A stretch of DNA of 64,000 nucleotides from Mycobacterium sp. Lineage in GTDB: Bacteria; Actinomycetota; Actinomycetes; Mycobacteriales; Mycobacteriaceae. The DNA is taken from NCBI GenBank assembly GCA_018401645.1, contig JAGYKK010000001.1, positions 62,001-126,000 on the forward strand. The letters are read 5' to 3'. Below the pieces are notes generated by a model. It searched no databases, had not been told where the DNA came from, and saw nothing but the letters and a program-made list of their open reading frames with translations. Both the position numbers and the translations under genes were made by a program. Shown here in pieces: positions 21,406 through 31,174 of the stretch (its first letter is position 1; each line of letters opens with the position of its first letter).

Positions 21406-21769
21406 CGCGCGCGCCAGTCGACTCGGTCCGGTGGTGCTGGCACTACTGGCCGTCGACGGAGTCTTGTCGGCATTACTTGGCGCGCTGCTGCTTCCGATGT
21501 ATCTCAGTTCGATCCCTTTTCCGGTGAGCGCCCTGCTGAGCGGGCTTGTCAACGCCACACTGGTGTGGGCCGCGGGGTACTGGACAGGTTCGAAAAGGCT
21601 TGCGGCACTGCCGCTGTGGTCCTGGCTGTTAACGGTGGCTTTATTGACCGTCGGCGGCCCTGGCGGTGACATCGTCTTCGGCGGGCGGGGAATCCTGGCC
21701 TACTCGGTACTGATCCTGTTGCTACTCGGCGCGATGCCGGCGGCCCTGGTGCTGCGCCGGTTGAACTGA
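21395..21769 (+). CDS. Small integral membrane protein (Rv1171 type)
   Basis: A 124-residue protein from GTG 21395, overlapping the mshB stop. About four hydrophobic helices are visible ([20 protein letters not shown], a central helix near [17 protein letters not shown], then [14 protein letters not shown] and [18 protein letters not shown]). The last residues RRLN form a short cytoplasmic tail. It occupies the place of Rv1171. Function is unknown. The overlap suggests one transcript with purU-mshB, so a link to thiol or envelope biology is possible but unproven. Confidence 0.85.
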   Translation: MPGSARASRLGPVVLALLAVDGVLSALLGALLLPMYLSSIPFPVSALLSGLVNATLVWAAGYWTGSKRLAALPLWSWLLTVALLTVGGPGGDIVFGGRGILAYSVLILLLLGAMPAALVLRRLN

Positions 21770-21777
21770 CGCGGCGC

Positions 21778-22841
21778 TCAGTCAGCCCTGGCCGCGGACC
21801 GTGTACCGGTGGAACCGGCCCGTTCGCTGGCCGATCGAGTCGCCCTGCGGGGTTCGTTGACCGGCGAGGTGGTGACTGCGGCGACCGCCTCGGGCGCGAC
21901 CGCGGGGCTGTCCGCCGCCGTGGTTTCGGCAACCGCCGCGGTGGTTTCGGTGCTGCCCGCGGTGGTCGCGGTGTTTGCCGCAGCCGGCGGCCGGGTCCGG
22001 ACGACGGTGGACTGTCGCGCCCGGGCGGAGGTAATAACCGCTGGGGCTTCCGTGGCGGCTTCCGGGGCGGCGATCGCGATCGGGCTTTCCCCCTGCTCGA
22101 GCAGCAGGGCGAGTTCCTGAAGGGCGGCGGCCGTGCGGTCCTGCGCGCTTGGCAGGCGGGTCCGCTCACCGCTGCCCGGCTAGCGACTGCCGCCGTCGGG
22201 AACGGATGGCGGTGGCGGTAGGGGTGGCAGCGGCGGCGGAAGCTCAGCACCCAGTTTATTTCACCCTGCACGAAGTTGGTGACCGCGAGGTTGAATCCAA
22301 AGGCCAGGGTGGGCCCGATCAGATCAAACTGACCGTCGATCAGGTAGGCGAAGCTATAAACCAGAGCCTGAACGATCGGCTCCCCGGTGTTGTAGGCGAT
22401 GTTGATCTGCTGGCCCAGCCAGCCGATGGGCCATGGGAGGTAGCCGGCGGCCCAGGCGGTGAGCTCGAAGCCGTACTGCACGAAGGGCTCAACGGTGTTG
22501 AAGATGTTGATGATCGCTTCCCCGGCTGACCCGGTAGCTGCCGCCACCGCGGATGAGTCCGCCACAGATGGGTCCGCCACAGATGGGTCCACCACGGCGG
22601 CCGCGGCGGGGCGAAGACAACACAAATACAAAGCCGCGGCACCGTCCGCCAGGCCCAGGGCGGCCGCGGTGAACGGCTGAATCAGCGGTGCCACCGCAGC
22701 TGTCAAGTCGAACCCGCTCGATCGCAATGACAGCGCGTCCACGGCGGTACGCCCCGCGGGGTTCACCTGCGCAACCGCGGCGGTGCCCACCGTTGCGGCC
22801 ACCAGGCCCGCGACGAGATAGGAGCGTGCTGACACCGTCAT
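21778..22841 (-). pseudogene. Secreted Ala-rich mycobacterial protein, frameshifted
   Basis: ATG 22841, behind AAAGGAGAAATCC, starts [20 protein letters not shown], a signal peptide. The mature region has FDLTAAVAPLIQPFTAAALG, three VADPS-type repeats and a region rich in Trp/Gly (FELTAAAGYLPWPIGWLGQQ-like) that looks membrane- or lipid-associated. After INWVLSF, near 22245, the frame breaks. A plausible tail in another frame reads TAAALQELALLLEQGESPIA, then Ala/Thr-rich sequence ending at 21778. One more indel near 22190 is needed because a stop interrupts that frame. I do not recognise a function. It is divergent from fbiC. Confidence 0.65.
22545..22596. repeat. Short 15-bp tandem repeat in a secreted protein gene
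   Basis: About three units of the GATGGGTCCGCCACA type sit at 22545-22596. They encode DPSVA repeats on the reverse strand in the gene at 21778-22841. The unit is a multiple of three, as in the other arrays of this window. Confidence 0.7.
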
Positions 22842-23009
22842 TCGGATTTCTCCTTTGGTAAAGGCGTTTGCTGCCGGAGTTCATCACTACTGTACGTTTT
22901 GAGCCGCTCGGCGTTACATTTCCGCGCAGCCGCGCACCCTGGACGACGCTTTTACCAGGGGCACTACTGTAATGGCCATGTCGGTTGCCGATGGTGCGCA
23001 CGAGTCCTG

Positions 23010-25592
23010 ATGACGCCGGACAAATCGCTGCCGACCCCGACTGTCCCGTCGAGGACCGAACCCCGCGATCGCGGTGCGGTGTCCCCGGCGGCGATGCGAC
23101 GGGTGCTGCGGCGCGCTCGCGACGGCGTCGCGCTCAACGTCGACGAGGCCGCCATCGCGATGACCGCTCGTGGCGAGGATCTTGCGGACCTGTGCTCGAG
23201 CGCGGCGCGAGTCCGCGATGCCGGGCTCGTCTCGGCCGGACGGCGCGGCCCGCTGGGCGGCCTGCCGGTGACCTATTCGCGCAAGGTGTTCATCCCGGTC
23301 ACCCACCTTTGCCGCGACATCTGCCATTACTGCACGTTCGTGACGGTGCCGGGCAAGTTGGCAGCCAGCGGGCGGGGTACGTACCTTGAGCCCGACGAAA
23401 TCGTCGCGATCGCGGGACGCGGCGCCGAACTCGGCTGCAAGGAGGCACTGTTCACCCTCGGTGACCGGCCGGAAGCACGGTGGCCCCAAGCGCGGCAGTG
23501 GCTCGACGAGCGTGGTTACGACTCGACATTGGCCTATCTGCGGGCGATGGCCATCCGGGTACTCGAGGAGACCGGTCTGCTACCGCATCTGAATCCCGGT
23601 GTGATGAGCTGGGCCGAACTTTCCCGGCTCAAGCCGGTGGCGCCGTCCATGGGCATGATGTTGGAGACCACGTCGCGACGGCTATTCGAGGTCAAGGGCC
23701 AGGCCCACTATGGAAGTCCGGACAAGGACCCCGCGGTGCGGATGCGCACGCTGACCGATGCCGGCCGGCTCTCCATTCCGTTCACCACCGGACTGCTGGT
23801 GGGCATCGGGGAGACCCTTGCCGAGCGGGCTGACACCGTGCACGCCATTCGCCGGGCGCACAAGGAGTTCGGGCACATCCAGGAAGTTATCGTGCAGAAC
23901 TTCCGTGCGAAGGACGCCACGGCGATGGCGGCGACGCCGGATGCCGGCTTCGATGACTTCGTGGCGAGTGTCGCGGTGGCCCGCCTGGTACTGGGGCCCG
24001 ACATGCGGATTCAGGCCCCGCCCAATCTGGTGTCGCGCCGGGAATGTCTGGCACTCCTGGGCGCGGGGGTGGACGACTGGGGCGGCGTCTCCCCGTTGAC
24101 GCCGGATCACGTGAACCCCGAACGGCCCTGGCCTGCGCTTGCCGATCTGGCTGAGGTCACCGCCGAAGCCGGTTTCGAACTGGTGCAACGCCTGACCGCC
24201 CAGCCCGGCTACGTGCTGGCCGGGTCGGCCTGGATCGATCCACGAGTGGCATCCCACGTCGCTGCGCTGGCCGACCCCGAGACCGGCCTCGCCCGTGACG
24301 TCAATCCGGTGGGCCGGCCGTGGCAGGAACCTGATGAGGCCACCGAATCGTTAGGTCGGACCGATCTGCACAGCGCCATCGACACCGAGGGGCGGCGAAG
24401 TGAGACCAGAAGTGACCTCGATAACGCCTTCGGCGACTGGGAATCCATCCGGGATCGGGTGGGGGAGCTTGCGGCCAGGGTGCCCGAACGCGTCAACACC
24501 GACGTTGCCGCCGCGCTACGCTCGGCCGAACGCGACCCGGCCGGATGTAGTGACGCCGAGTACCTGGCTCTAGCCACCGCTGACGGGTCGGCGCTGGATG
24601 CTGTTGCAGCACTGGCAGACTCGCTTCGCAGCGATGCGGTGGGTGATGACGTGACTTTCGTGGTCAACCGGAATATCAACTTCACCAACATCTGCTACAC
24701 CGGCTGCCGATTTTGCGCGTTCGCACAGCGCAAGGGTGATGCAGACGCCTTCTCGTTGACGTCGGGTGAGGTGGCAGATCGGGCGTGGGAGGCACATGTG
24801 GCCGGCGCGACCGAGGTCTGCATGCAGGGTGGAATCGATCCCGAGTTGCCGGTGACCGGGTACGGGGATCTGGTTCGGGCGGTGAAGGCGAGGGTGCCCC
24901 AGATGCACGTGCACGCGTTCTCGCCGATGGAAATCGCCAACGGAGCCACCAAGAGTGGCCTGGGTATCCGCGAGTGGCTGATCAGCCTGCAGGAAGCGGG
25001 ACTGGACACGATCCCCGGAACCGCGGCTGAGATCCTCGACGACGAGGTGCGCTGGGTCCTCACCAAGGGCAAGTTGCCCACCTCGCTGTGGGTCGAGATC
25101 GTCAGCACCGCCCACGACATCGGCCTGAGGTCGAGTTCGACGATGATGTACGGCCACGTCGACACGCCGGCGCACTGGGTCGCCCACATCAATGTTCTGC
25201 GCGGAATCCAGGACCGAACCGGCGGATTCACCGAGTTCGTTCCGTTGCCGTTCGTGCACCAGTCCTCACCGCTGTATCTGGCCGGGGCCGCCAGGCCTGG
25301 TCCCACCCATCGCGACAACCGTGCGGTGCATGCGCTAGCGCGAATCATGTTGCATGGCAGAATTTCCCAGATTCAAACCAGCTGGGTGAAACTCGGGGTG
25401 CAGCGAAGTCAGGTGATGCTGACCGGGGGAGCCAACGATCTGGGCGGCACCCTGATGGAGGAAACCATCTCCCGGATGGCAGGTTCGCAGCACGGTTCGG
25501 CCAAGAGTGTCGCCGAACTGGTCGCCATCGCGGAGGGCATCGGCCGACCGGCACGGCAGCGCACCACCACCTATGTCAAGCGAGCGGCGTGA
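23010..25592 (+). CDS. fbiC: 7,8-didemethyl-8-hydroxy-5-deazariboflavin (FO) synthase
   Basis: An 860-residue fused two-module radical SAM enzyme that makes FO, the chromophore of coenzyme F420, from tyrosine and a pyrimidine precursor. The CofG-like half has the cluster motif C101-x3-C105-x2-C108 (CRDICHYC). The CofH-like half has C562-x3-C566-x2-C569 (CYTGCRFC). I chose ATG 23010 because it gives nearly the length of M. tuberculosis FbiC (Rv1173c, 856 residues); the frame is open upstream to 22899. The body is intact across 2.6 kb. F420-using candidates nearby include the protein at 9003. Confidence 0.97.
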   Translation: MTPDKSLPTPTVPSRTEPRDRGAVSPAAMRRVLRRARDGVALNVDEAAIAMTARGEDLADLCSSAARVRDAGLVSAGRRGPLGGLPVTYSRKVFIPVTHLCRDICHYCTFVTVPGKLAASGRGTYLEPDEIVAIAGRGAELGCKEALFTLGDRPEARWPQARQWLDERGYDSTLAYLRAMAIRVLEETGLLPHLNPGVMSWAELSRLKPVAPSMGMMLETTSRRLFEVKGQAHYGSPDKDPAVRMRTLTDAGRLSIPFTTGLLVGIGETLAERADTVHAIRRAHKEFGHIQEVIVQNFRAKDATAMAATPDAGFDDFVASVAVARLVLGPDMRIQAPPNLVSRRECLALLGAGVDDWGGVSPLTPDHVNPERPWPALADLAEVTAEAGFELVQRLTAQPGYVLAGSAWIDPRVASHVAALADPETGLARDVNPVGRPWQEPDEATESLGRTDLHSAIDTEGRRSETRSDLDNAFGDWESIRDRVGELAARVPERVNTDVAAALRSAERDPAGCSDAEYLALATADGSALDAVAALADSLRSDAVGDDVTFVVNRNINFTNICYTGCRFCAFAQRKGDADAFSLTSGEVADRAWEAHVAGATEVCMQGGIDPELPVTGYGDLVRAVKARVPQMHVHAFSPMEIANGATKSGLGIREWLISLQEAGLDTIPGTAAEILDDEVRWVLTKGKLPTSLWVEIVSTAHDIGLRSSSTMMYGHVDTPAHWVAHINVLRGIQDRTGGFTEFVPLPFVHQSSPLYLAGAARPGPTHRDNRAVHALARIMLHGRISQIQTSWVKLGVQRSQVMLTGGANDLGGTLMEETISRMAGSQHGSAKSVAELVAIAEGIGRPARQRTTTYVKRAA

Positions 25593-25647
25593 GGTTGGGC
25601 CGAGGGCAACCTTTAGAATCGGCGACACGACCACACTTCAACGCACC

Positions 25648-25700
25648 GAACCGCTCTGGGGCACTGAACCGCTTTAGGGCACACTGATCCGCTGATGGAC
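25648..25700 (+). repeat. Three short direct repeats upstream of fdxC
   Basis: The words GAACCGCTCTGGGGCACT (25648), GAACCGCTTTAGGGCACACT (25666) and GATCCGCTGATGGAC (25686) form a degenerate tandem of 18-20 bases. The array ends 26 bases before the fdxC GTG, in the region expected to hold its promoter or leader. Confidence 0.6.
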
Positions 25701-25726
25701 AGAAGAGCACATCGAGGAGAACCTTC

Positions 25727-26053
25727 GTGACCTACACGATCGCCGAACCCTGCGTCGACATCAAGGACAAGGCCTGTATCGAGGAATGCCCGGTCGACTG
25801 CATCTACGAGGGCGAACGCATGCTCTACATCCACCCCGACGAATGCGTGGACTGTGGCGCGTGCGAGCCGGTGTGCCCCGTGGAGTCGATTTTCTACGAA
25901 GACGACGTGCCTGAGCAGTGGGCGCAATACACCCAGATCAACGCCGACTTCTTCGCCGAGTTGGGTTCACCGGGCGGTGCCTCAAAGGTGGGGCTCACCG
26001 CGAATGACCCGCAGGTGGTCAAGGACCTCCCGCCCAAGGCCGAGGACGACTGA
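25727..26053 (+). CDS. fdxC: 7Fe ferredoxin FdxC
   Basis: A 108-residue ferredoxin from GTG 25727, behind a CGAGGAG Shine-Dalgarno site. The segments CVDIKDKACIEECPVDC and CVDCGACEPVCPVESI hold the two clusters, a [3Fe-4S] and a [4Fe-4S] as in Mycobacterium and Thermus-type 7Fe ferredoxins. It carries low-potential electrons, for example to cytochrome P450s or oxidoreductases. It matches Rv1177 in place and length. It lies 134 bases after fbiC, and the aminotransferase gene follows within about 30 bases. Confidence 0.95.
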   Translation: MTYTIAEPCVDIKDKACIEECPVDCIYEGERMLYIHPDECVDCGACEPVCPVESIFYEDDVPEQWAQYTQINADFFAELGSPGGASKVGLTANDPQVVKDLPPKAEDD

Positions 26054-26085
26054 CGGCTGACACCCCGCCGCGGCTGCGACGGCCG

Positions 26086-26394
26086 GTGTCGGCGGTTCTG
26101 CCGGTGTTTCCCTGGGACACCCTCGCTGAGGCGGCCGCTGACGCCCGAGCGCACCCCGACGGCATCGTGGACCTGTCGGTGGGCACTCCGGTCGATCCGG
26201 TCGCCGCCGTCGTCCGCGAGGCCCTCGCCGGGGCCTCCGCGGCCCCGGGATACCGCCACGGCGGGAACGGGCGAGCTTCGAGCAGCCGTGGTAGCCGCGC
26301 TTGGCCGCCGGTACGGCATCACCGGGTTGGCCGAGGATGCCGTCCTTCCGGTTATTGGGACCAAGGAACTTATCGCGTGGCTCGCGCTTGGCCG
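26086..26394 (+). pseudogene. dapC: N-terminal fragment of a DapC-type succinyldiaminopimelate aminotransferase, frameshifted and truncated
   Basis: GTG 26086 starts SAVLPVFPWDTLAEAAADAR and VDLSVGTPVDPVAAVVREAL, the N-terminus of the Rv1178 PLP aminotransferase. A frameshift near 26255 follows APGY; the second frame continues TAGTGELRAAVVAALGRRYG and VLPVIGTKELIAWL. At about 26395 homology stops dead: the PLP-binding core, with the Lys and the remaining 250 or so residues, is missing. The same frame then becomes an unrelated SAF-like tail. This is a deletion/rearrangement or assembly junction and the enzyme cannot work. Confidence 0.8.
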
Positions 26395-26691
26395 CCAGGA
26401 CGGCCTGATCAGCGCGAGCAACGACGGCATCTTCACCCGGACGTCCAACGCCGGCACCATCACGATCGACCGCACCGGCGACATCGTCGACGTGCTGGGC
26501 GCGGCCCCGGCCGGGGCGGATGCTCGGCCCGAAGTGGTGGCCAGAAACGCCGTGGTGGTTTTGGTATCAGCCGCACCGACGTCGGTCGGAGCCGGCAACG
26601 AACGGGTGGTGCTGGTCGCGCTTCCGGCACCTGCGGCCAACGTGCTCGCGGGCGCCACCCTGGTGCAAACGGTCACTTTGACGATTCATTG
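26395..26691 (+). pseudogene. C-terminal part of a SAF-domain (CpaB/RcpC-like) protein, fused out of context
   Basis: About 98 residues from DGLISASNDGIFTRTSNAGT to VQTVTLTIH at 26691. The beta-rich, Val/Ala-rich pattern (VVEV-type strands, GAGNERVVLVALPAPAANVLAG) resembles the SAF-domain exported protein that I recall sitting just upstream of mscL in other mycobacteria. Its N-terminus and membrane helix are absent. In frame it is joined to the dapC remnant, giving a chimeric ORF from about 26288. The family call is from memory and moderate. Confidence 0.5.
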
Positions 26692-26756
26692 AAACGCGAG
26701 CCAGGTGCGCTACGCTGGCCACGCCAGCAGGCAATTACAGCAAAGAAAGGCTTACC

Positions 26757-27179
26757 GTGTTAAAGGGATTCAAGGAGTTCCTCGCCCGAGGCAACATCGT
26801 CGACCTCGCGGTCGCGGTGGTCATCGGCACCGCGTTCACCGGATTAGTCACCAAATTCACCGACAGCATCATCCAACCGCTGATCAACCGGATCGGGGCC
26901 GGGAAGGAAGCCTCCTACGGCATCCTTCAGATCGGCATCGGCGGCGGCCAGACGATCGACCTCAACGTCCTCTTGACGGCACTCATCAACTTCGTACTGG
27001 TGGCGGCCGTCGTCTACTTCCTCATCGTCGTGCCGTACAACAAGATGCGGACGAGCGACGCTGCGGAGGACGCGGCCGACAAGCAGGCCCGCCTGCTGAC
27101 CGAGATCCGCGACGCCCTCGGCGGCAAGGACACCTTGCCGGGACGTCCGCGGGCGAAGAACTTCACGCTCGACGAATAA
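26757..27179 (+). CDS. mscL: Large-conductance mechanosensitive channel MscL
   Basis: A 140-residue pentameric channel protein that opens under membrane tension to release solutes on osmotic downshock. GTG 26757 lies behind AAAGAAAGG. The N-terminal amphipathic helix and TM1 ([20 protein letters not shown], then [14 protein letters not shown]) are followed by a periplasmic loop, TM2 ([20 protein letters not shown]) and the charged cytoplasmic helix with [13 protein letters not shown]. Length is typical of mycobacterial MscL (Rv0985c). In M. tuberculosis the gene is far from dapC, supporting a rearrangement here. Confidence 0.95.
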   Translation: MLKGFKEFLARGNIVDLAVAVVIGTAFTGLVTKFTDSIIQPLINRIGAGKEASYGILQIGIGGGQTIDLNVLLTALINFVLVAAVVYFLIVVPYNKMRTSDAAEDAADKQARLLTEIRDALGGKDTLPGRPRAKNFTLDE

Positions 27180-27212
27180 CCGACGAGGGACTGACCCGGA
27201 CAGGGATGGGCT

Positions 27213-27848
27213 CTAGTTCATGTCCCAGGGTTCGCCGTAGGTGGTGACGTTGTCACCGGCCTGGGAGATCAGTCGGGCGAAGGGGCGCAGCAGCACCCCG
27301 CCGGCCGCGCCGGTGACCATGCCGTGGGCGTTGGCCACAGCCACCGCACCCTCTGGGCCTTCCACGTCCACGGAGAAGGTCGCGACCTCCTGGATGCCGG
27401 GGCCGTTGCCCAGATCCGAACTGATCGAGGCGCCCGGGAACAGGTTCGGGGTGACGACCGAGCCGATCGGGTCAAAGCCCAGCGGGGAGATGCTCGCGTC
27501 GGAGAGGAAGATGTTGGGTGTGGTGTAGCTGAAGTTCAGGCCCACGTTCAGCGACCACGGGAAGCCCACCTGGTAACCCAATTCCAAGGTGCCGGCGAAC
27601 TCTTCGGCCCCGGGCCCGGACACGTTGTAGACGGACCGCCCGGAATGAAACCACTCGCGGGTCAACCGGTTGCGGTCCAACGCGTACACCCCGTTGAGCA
27701 CGGTGTCCCACTGCTGGATCGTCATGGTGCGGCCCTTGCCGTCAACCAGACTCATCTGATCGTCCATACCCGCATGGGCGGTCCCCGCCCCGACGAACAG
27801 GGCCGAGGACGCCGCAACCAGTGCCACCAGAACACGCAATGCCTTCAT
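27213..27848 (-). CDS. mspA: MspA-family outer-membrane porin
   Basis: A 211-residue preporin closely resembling the Msp porins of M. smegmatis. ATG 27848 opens a signal peptide (MKALRVLVALVAASSALFVG, cleaved after AHA). The conserved porin body includes SLVDGKGRTMTIQQWDTVLN, LDRNRLTREWFHSGRSVY, LELGYQVGFPWSLNVGLNFS, the constriction-loop area, and the end RPFARLISQAGDNVTTYGEP. Msp proteins form octameric channels for small nutrients in the outer mycomembrane. The family is absent from M. tuberculosis, which argues against a tuberculosis-complex source. It is convergent with mscL. Confidence 0.96.
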   Translation of the reverse strand: MKALRVLVALVAASSALFVGAGTAHAGMDDQMSLVDGKGRTMTIQQWDTVLNGVYALDRNRLTREWFHSGRSVYNVSGPGAEEFAGTLELGYQVGFPWSLNVGLNFSYTTPNIFLSDASISPLGFDPIGSVVTPNLFPGASISSDLGNGPGIQEVATFSVDVEGPEGAVAVANAHGMVTGAAGGVLLRPFARLISQAGDNVTTYGEPWDMN

Positions 27849-27982
27849 GGACTCCCTTTACCTGCTTCGGATGTGCAGATCCAACACGGACGTACGAACT
27901 TCATCGGTGCCAGCGCTCACATTATTACCGGATGTCGGAAAAACTTCTCTATAACCGGCGTTCGTGCGTCGGGTTGGGTTGA

Positions 27983-28492
27983 TTAGGCCGGAACGGCCAC
28001 CACGGGCATGACCACAGTGCCCCGGCAGGCGCCCTCTGAGATGTCGGTGTGCCAGGTTCCGCGCAGTGATCCGTCTGACTGCGGTGTGTAGTACGCCCAT
28101 GAGGTGGCCCTGGCCCACTGCTTCTGGTTGCCGTCCCCAAGCAGGCAATCCCACAACCATTCGTAGCTGGATGTCCACTCCGCGCCGTTCCAGACGTACC
28201 GCGTCGGCTGAGGAATCGTCGGGTTTCCGGGCCGCGGGCCGTCGATAACGGTGGCCACGCACCGACTCCCTGAGCACTGGGTGGCCAGCGTGAATACTGC
28301 CCCGAAGTCGATCTCCCGCTGTCGGCTCGCGGGACTGGTACCCGCTTTTTGCGAGGCGTAGGTGACCATCTGATAGCGCCCGTTCCAAGGTTGGGGCGTC
28401 GCCGCCGCGGCCGGTGGGGCGATCATCGCCGCAATCAGCGACGCTGTTGCCAACGGCAACAGCGCATGACGGCGGCGGGCTAAGTCCGTCAC
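27983..28492 (-). CDS. Secreted mycobacterial protein of unknown function
   Basis: About 169 residues from GTG 28492, beginning with a signal peptide (RRRHALLPLATASLIAAMIA cut after AAA). The mature part has PQPWNGRYQMVTYASQKAGT, CSGSRCVATVIDGPRPGN and SSYEWLWDCLLGDGNQKQW, rich in Trp and with four cysteines likely paired as disulfides. I recall similar exported proteins in mycobacteria but cannot name the function. The frame is open further upstream, but the signal peptide fixes this start. It lies upstream of mspA in the same orientation and is divergent from fadD36. Confidence 0.75.
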   Translation of the reverse strand: MTDLARRRHALLPLATASLIAAMIAPPAAAATPQPWNGRYQMVTYASQKAGTSPASRQREIDFGAVFTLATQCSGSRCVATVIDGPRPGNPTIPQPTRYVWNGAEWTSSYEWLWDCLLGDGNQKQWARATSWAYYTPQSDGSLRGTWHTDISEGACRGTVVMPVVAVPA

Positions 28493-28616
28493 GGCGCTGG
28501 GAATGGAGCGGACCGCACGGTCTGACCAGGCCACATGACATTCAGCGTAGCTGCCATCAAACCCCACCCGTCGCATCTGCAACACGACTCGCCGGATCAG
28601 GCGGTAACCTCGCGAG

Positions 28617-30030
28617 GTGTTACTGGCCTCCCTGAACCCGGCGGCGGTGGCGGCCGGGGCCGATATCGGTGACGCGGTGCGCATCGGCGGAGCCATTTTG
28701 TCGAGAAGCGATCTCATCGGAGCGGCAACCTCGGTGGCCGAGCGGGTCGGGGGCGCAGGGCGCATCGCCGTGCTCGCCACTTCCACACCGTCGACGGTGT
28801 TGGCGGTCACCGGGTGCCTCATCGCGGGGGTCCCGTTCGTCCCGGTCCCCGCCGACGTCGGAATCGCCGAGCAATCCCACATCCTCGCCGACTCGGGCGC
28901 CCAGGCGTGGCTGGGGGAGTGTCCCGCGGACCCGTGCGGACTGCCCCACGTGCCGGTTCGGCTGCATGCGCGTTCCTGGCATCGTTATCGCGAGCCTGAT
29001 CCGGGTGACGTGGCGATGGTGATTTACACGTCCGGAACCACCGGGCCGCCGAAGGGCGCGGTGATCAGCCGCGGAGCCCTGGCCGCCGACCTTGACGCGT
29101 TGGCGCAGGCTTGGCTCTGGACGCCGGAGGACACCCTGGTGCACGGTCTGCCGTTGTTCCATGTGCACGGCCTGGTGCTGGGGCTGCTCGGATCGCTTCG
29201 GGTGGGCAACCGTTTCGTGCACACCGGCAAGTCGACGCCGCAGGCCTACTGGAAAAAAGGACGTTTTTCGGCGGAATGGGTTGGAATTTTTCGGTGTGCC
29301 GACCGTGTGGTCGCGGGTGGCCGCCGACGCGGGGTCGGCGCGCGCGCTGTCCTGTGCCCGGTTGCTGGTGTCGGGAAGCGCCGCGCTGCCGGTGCCGGTC
29401 TTCAACCAGCTGATCGAGTTGGCCGGACAGGCGCCGGTGGAACGCTACGGCTGCACCGAGACGTTGATCACCGTCAGCACCCGCGCCGACGGGGAGCGTC
29501 GCCCCGGTTCGGTGGGACTACCACTTCGGGGCATGCAGACCCGCTTGTTCGGCGACGACGGTTCTCCGGTTCCCCACGATGGCGAAACCATCGGGCGTCT
29601 GCAGGTCCGGACACCGACATTGTTTGAGGGCTACCTCAACCGCCCGGACGTCACTGCAGAGGCGTTTGAATCCGATGGTTGGTACCGCACGGGGGACGTC
29701 GCCGTCATCGACCCGCAGGGCATGCACCGCATCGTCGGCCGCGAATCGGTGGACCTGATCAAATCCGGCGGCTACCGGATCGGTGCCGGTGAGATCGAGA
29801 CCGCTCTACTCGGGCATCCCGGGGTGGCCGAAGTCGCCGTCGTCGGAATTCCCGATGAGGATCTGGGCCAACGGATCGTTGCTTTCGTCGTCGGTGATGC
29901 ACGCGCAGATGAGCTCATCGAGTATGTGGCGCAGCAGCTTTCGGCGCACAAGAGGCCGCGGGAGGTGCGGCTGGTGGACTCGCTGCCACGCAATGCGATG
30001 GGCAAGGTGCTCAAGAAGGAACTGAGCTGA
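28617..30030 (+). pseudogene. fadD36: Fatty-acid-CoA ligase FadD36, frameshifted
   Basis: Ortholog of Rv1193. GTG 28617 opens LLASLNPAAVAAGADIGDAV; the ATP-binding P-loop AMVIYTSGTTGPPKGAVIS lies near residue 141. After TGKSTPQAYW the frame fails around 29260 near GGAAAAAAGG and then in a second place, so the expected loop before FFGVPTVWSRVAADAG is scrambled. The second frame is then clean: GSAALPVPVF, RYGCTETLITV, GWYRTGDVAVID, VDLIKSGGYRIGAGEIE with the adenylation motifs and the terminal Lys in NAMGKVLKK. It activates fatty acids to acyl-CoA. A poly-A run suggests sequencing error. Confidence 0.85.
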
Positions 30031-30046
30031 GCGGCCGTGCCTGGCC

Positions 30047-30109
30047 GGCGAGCGTGCGGTTTTCCACACCGCACCGGCGTGTCGCGCACGAAACCGCACA
30101 GTCGTGAGG
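30047..30109. repeat. Intergenic palindrome, copy 1 (fadD36/dapD junction)
   Basis: Between convergent fadD36 and dapD lies GGCGAGCGTGCGGTTTTC, matched in inverse by GAAACCGCACAGTCGTGAG, with the core CGGCGTGTCGCG at 30075-30086. A smaller alternative stem (GTGCGGT/ACCGCAC, 30054-30074) also forms. The core is shared with copies at 31083-31144 and 42453-42516. It could end transcription from both sides. Confidence 0.65.
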
Positions 30110-30121
30110 CAGGGGCCCGCG

Positions 30122-31063
30122 CTAGTTGGCGTGCAATGCCTCGTTGAGGGCGATGCCGCGGTCGCGCGCGACCACCTCGACGGCACCGGAAACTGAATTA
30201 CGCCGAAACAGCAGGTTGTCGGCGCCGGAGAAGGTGCTGGCCTTGACCGCTGAACCGTCCGGCGCGGCGACCTTCGTCCCAGCGGTGACGTACAACCCCG
30301 CCTCGACGATGCAGTCGTCGCCCAGTGAGATTCCCAGACCGGAGTTCGCGCCCAGCAGACAGCGTCGGCCGATCGAGATCACCTCGGTGCCGCCACCGGA
30401 CAGCGTGCCCATGATGGAAGCGCCACCGCCGATGTCAGAGCCGTCGCCGACCACCACGCCCGCGGAGATGCGGCCCTCCACCATCGAGGCACCCAGGGTG
30501 CCGGCGTTGAAATTGACGAATCCTTCGTGCATGACCGTGGTCCCCTCCGCCAGGTGGGCACCGAGTCGGACCCGGTCCGCGTCGGCGATGCGCACTCCGG
30601 TCGGCACCACGTAGTCGACCATCCGGGGAAACTTGTCCACGCCGTAGACCGTCACCGGGCCGCGTCGACGCAACCGCAGTCGTACGGTCTCGAAGCCGTC
30701 GATACGACAGGGCCCGTAGTTGGTCCAGACCACGTTGGTCAGTGCGCCGAACACACCATCGAGGTTGCACCCGTGCGGCTCGATCAGCCGGTGCGAGAGC
30801 AGATGTAGGCGCAGGTAGGCATCGACGGTGTCCGCCGGTGAGTCGTTGAGGTCGGCGATCACGGTCCGGATCGCGACGATCTGCACGCCGCGGTCGGCGT
30901 CGGGCCCGCACAGCGCGGCGAGGTCGTCGGGAATGTCGCCGCCAGCCAGCCTGGTGGTGCCGGACGGGTTGTAGGCACCGAGTTCCGGATCCGGGAACCA
31001 GGCGTCGAGTACGGTGCCGTCGTCGGTGATGGTGGCGAGTCCAAAACCTGCGGCGGAAGTCAC
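30122..31063 (-). CDS. dapD: Tetrahydrodipicolinate N-succinyltransferase DapD
   Basis: A 313-residue left-handed beta-helix acyltransferase corresponding to Rv1201c. It succinylates tetrahydrodipicolinate in the diaminopimelate/lysine pathway. The C-terminal half shows hexapeptide turns ([60 protein letters not shown]). The GTG start is at 31063 ([16 protein letters not shown]). Length is normal. It is divergent from dapE, the pathway enzyme that later removes the succinyl group, with a palindromic repeat between them. The pathway supplies meso-DAP for peptidoglycan. Confidence 0.95.
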   Translation of the reverse strand: MTSAAGFGLATITDDGTVLDAWFPDPELGAYNPSGTTRLAGGDIPDDLAALCGPDADRGVQIVAIRTVIADLNDSPADTVDAYLRLHLLSHRLIEPHGCNLDGVFGALTNVVWTNYGPCRIDGFETVRLRLRRRGPVTVYGVDKFPRMVDYVVPTGVRIADADRVRLGAHLAEGTTVMHEGFVNFNAGTLGASMVEGRISAGVVVGDGSDIGGGASIMGTLSGGGTEVISIGRRCLLGANSGLGISLGDDCIVEAGLYVTAGTKVAAPDGSAVKASTFSGADNLLFRRNSVSGAVEVVARDRGIALNEALHAN

Positions 31064-31082
31064 GAGGACACGGTACGTCTGC

Positions 31083-31144
31083 CGCGAGCAGACGCAAAGT
31101 GCCGCGACACGCCGCGCGCGGGGGTGCTTTTACGTCTGCTCGTG
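31083..31144. repeat. Intergenic palindrome, copy 2 (dapD/dapE junction)
   Basis: CGAGCAGACGCAAAG and the inverse CTTTTACGTCTGCTCG form a stem of about 14 bp with one mismatch; 31085-31094 and 31133-31142 pair perfectly. The inner part contains CGCGACACGCCG (31103-31114), the reverse complement of the core in the other copies. It sits in the short divergent gap between dapD and dapE, where their promoters must also lie. Confidence 0.8.
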
Positions 31145-31174
31145 GGGGAAGACCGACCCGCTAGCCTGGTATCT

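Noticed and set aside
26086..26763. A novel fusion gene joining DapC and a SAF domain
   Set aside because: The N-terminal part itself is frameshifted and lacks the PLP site, so an evolved functional fusion is unlikely; kept as a junction finding.
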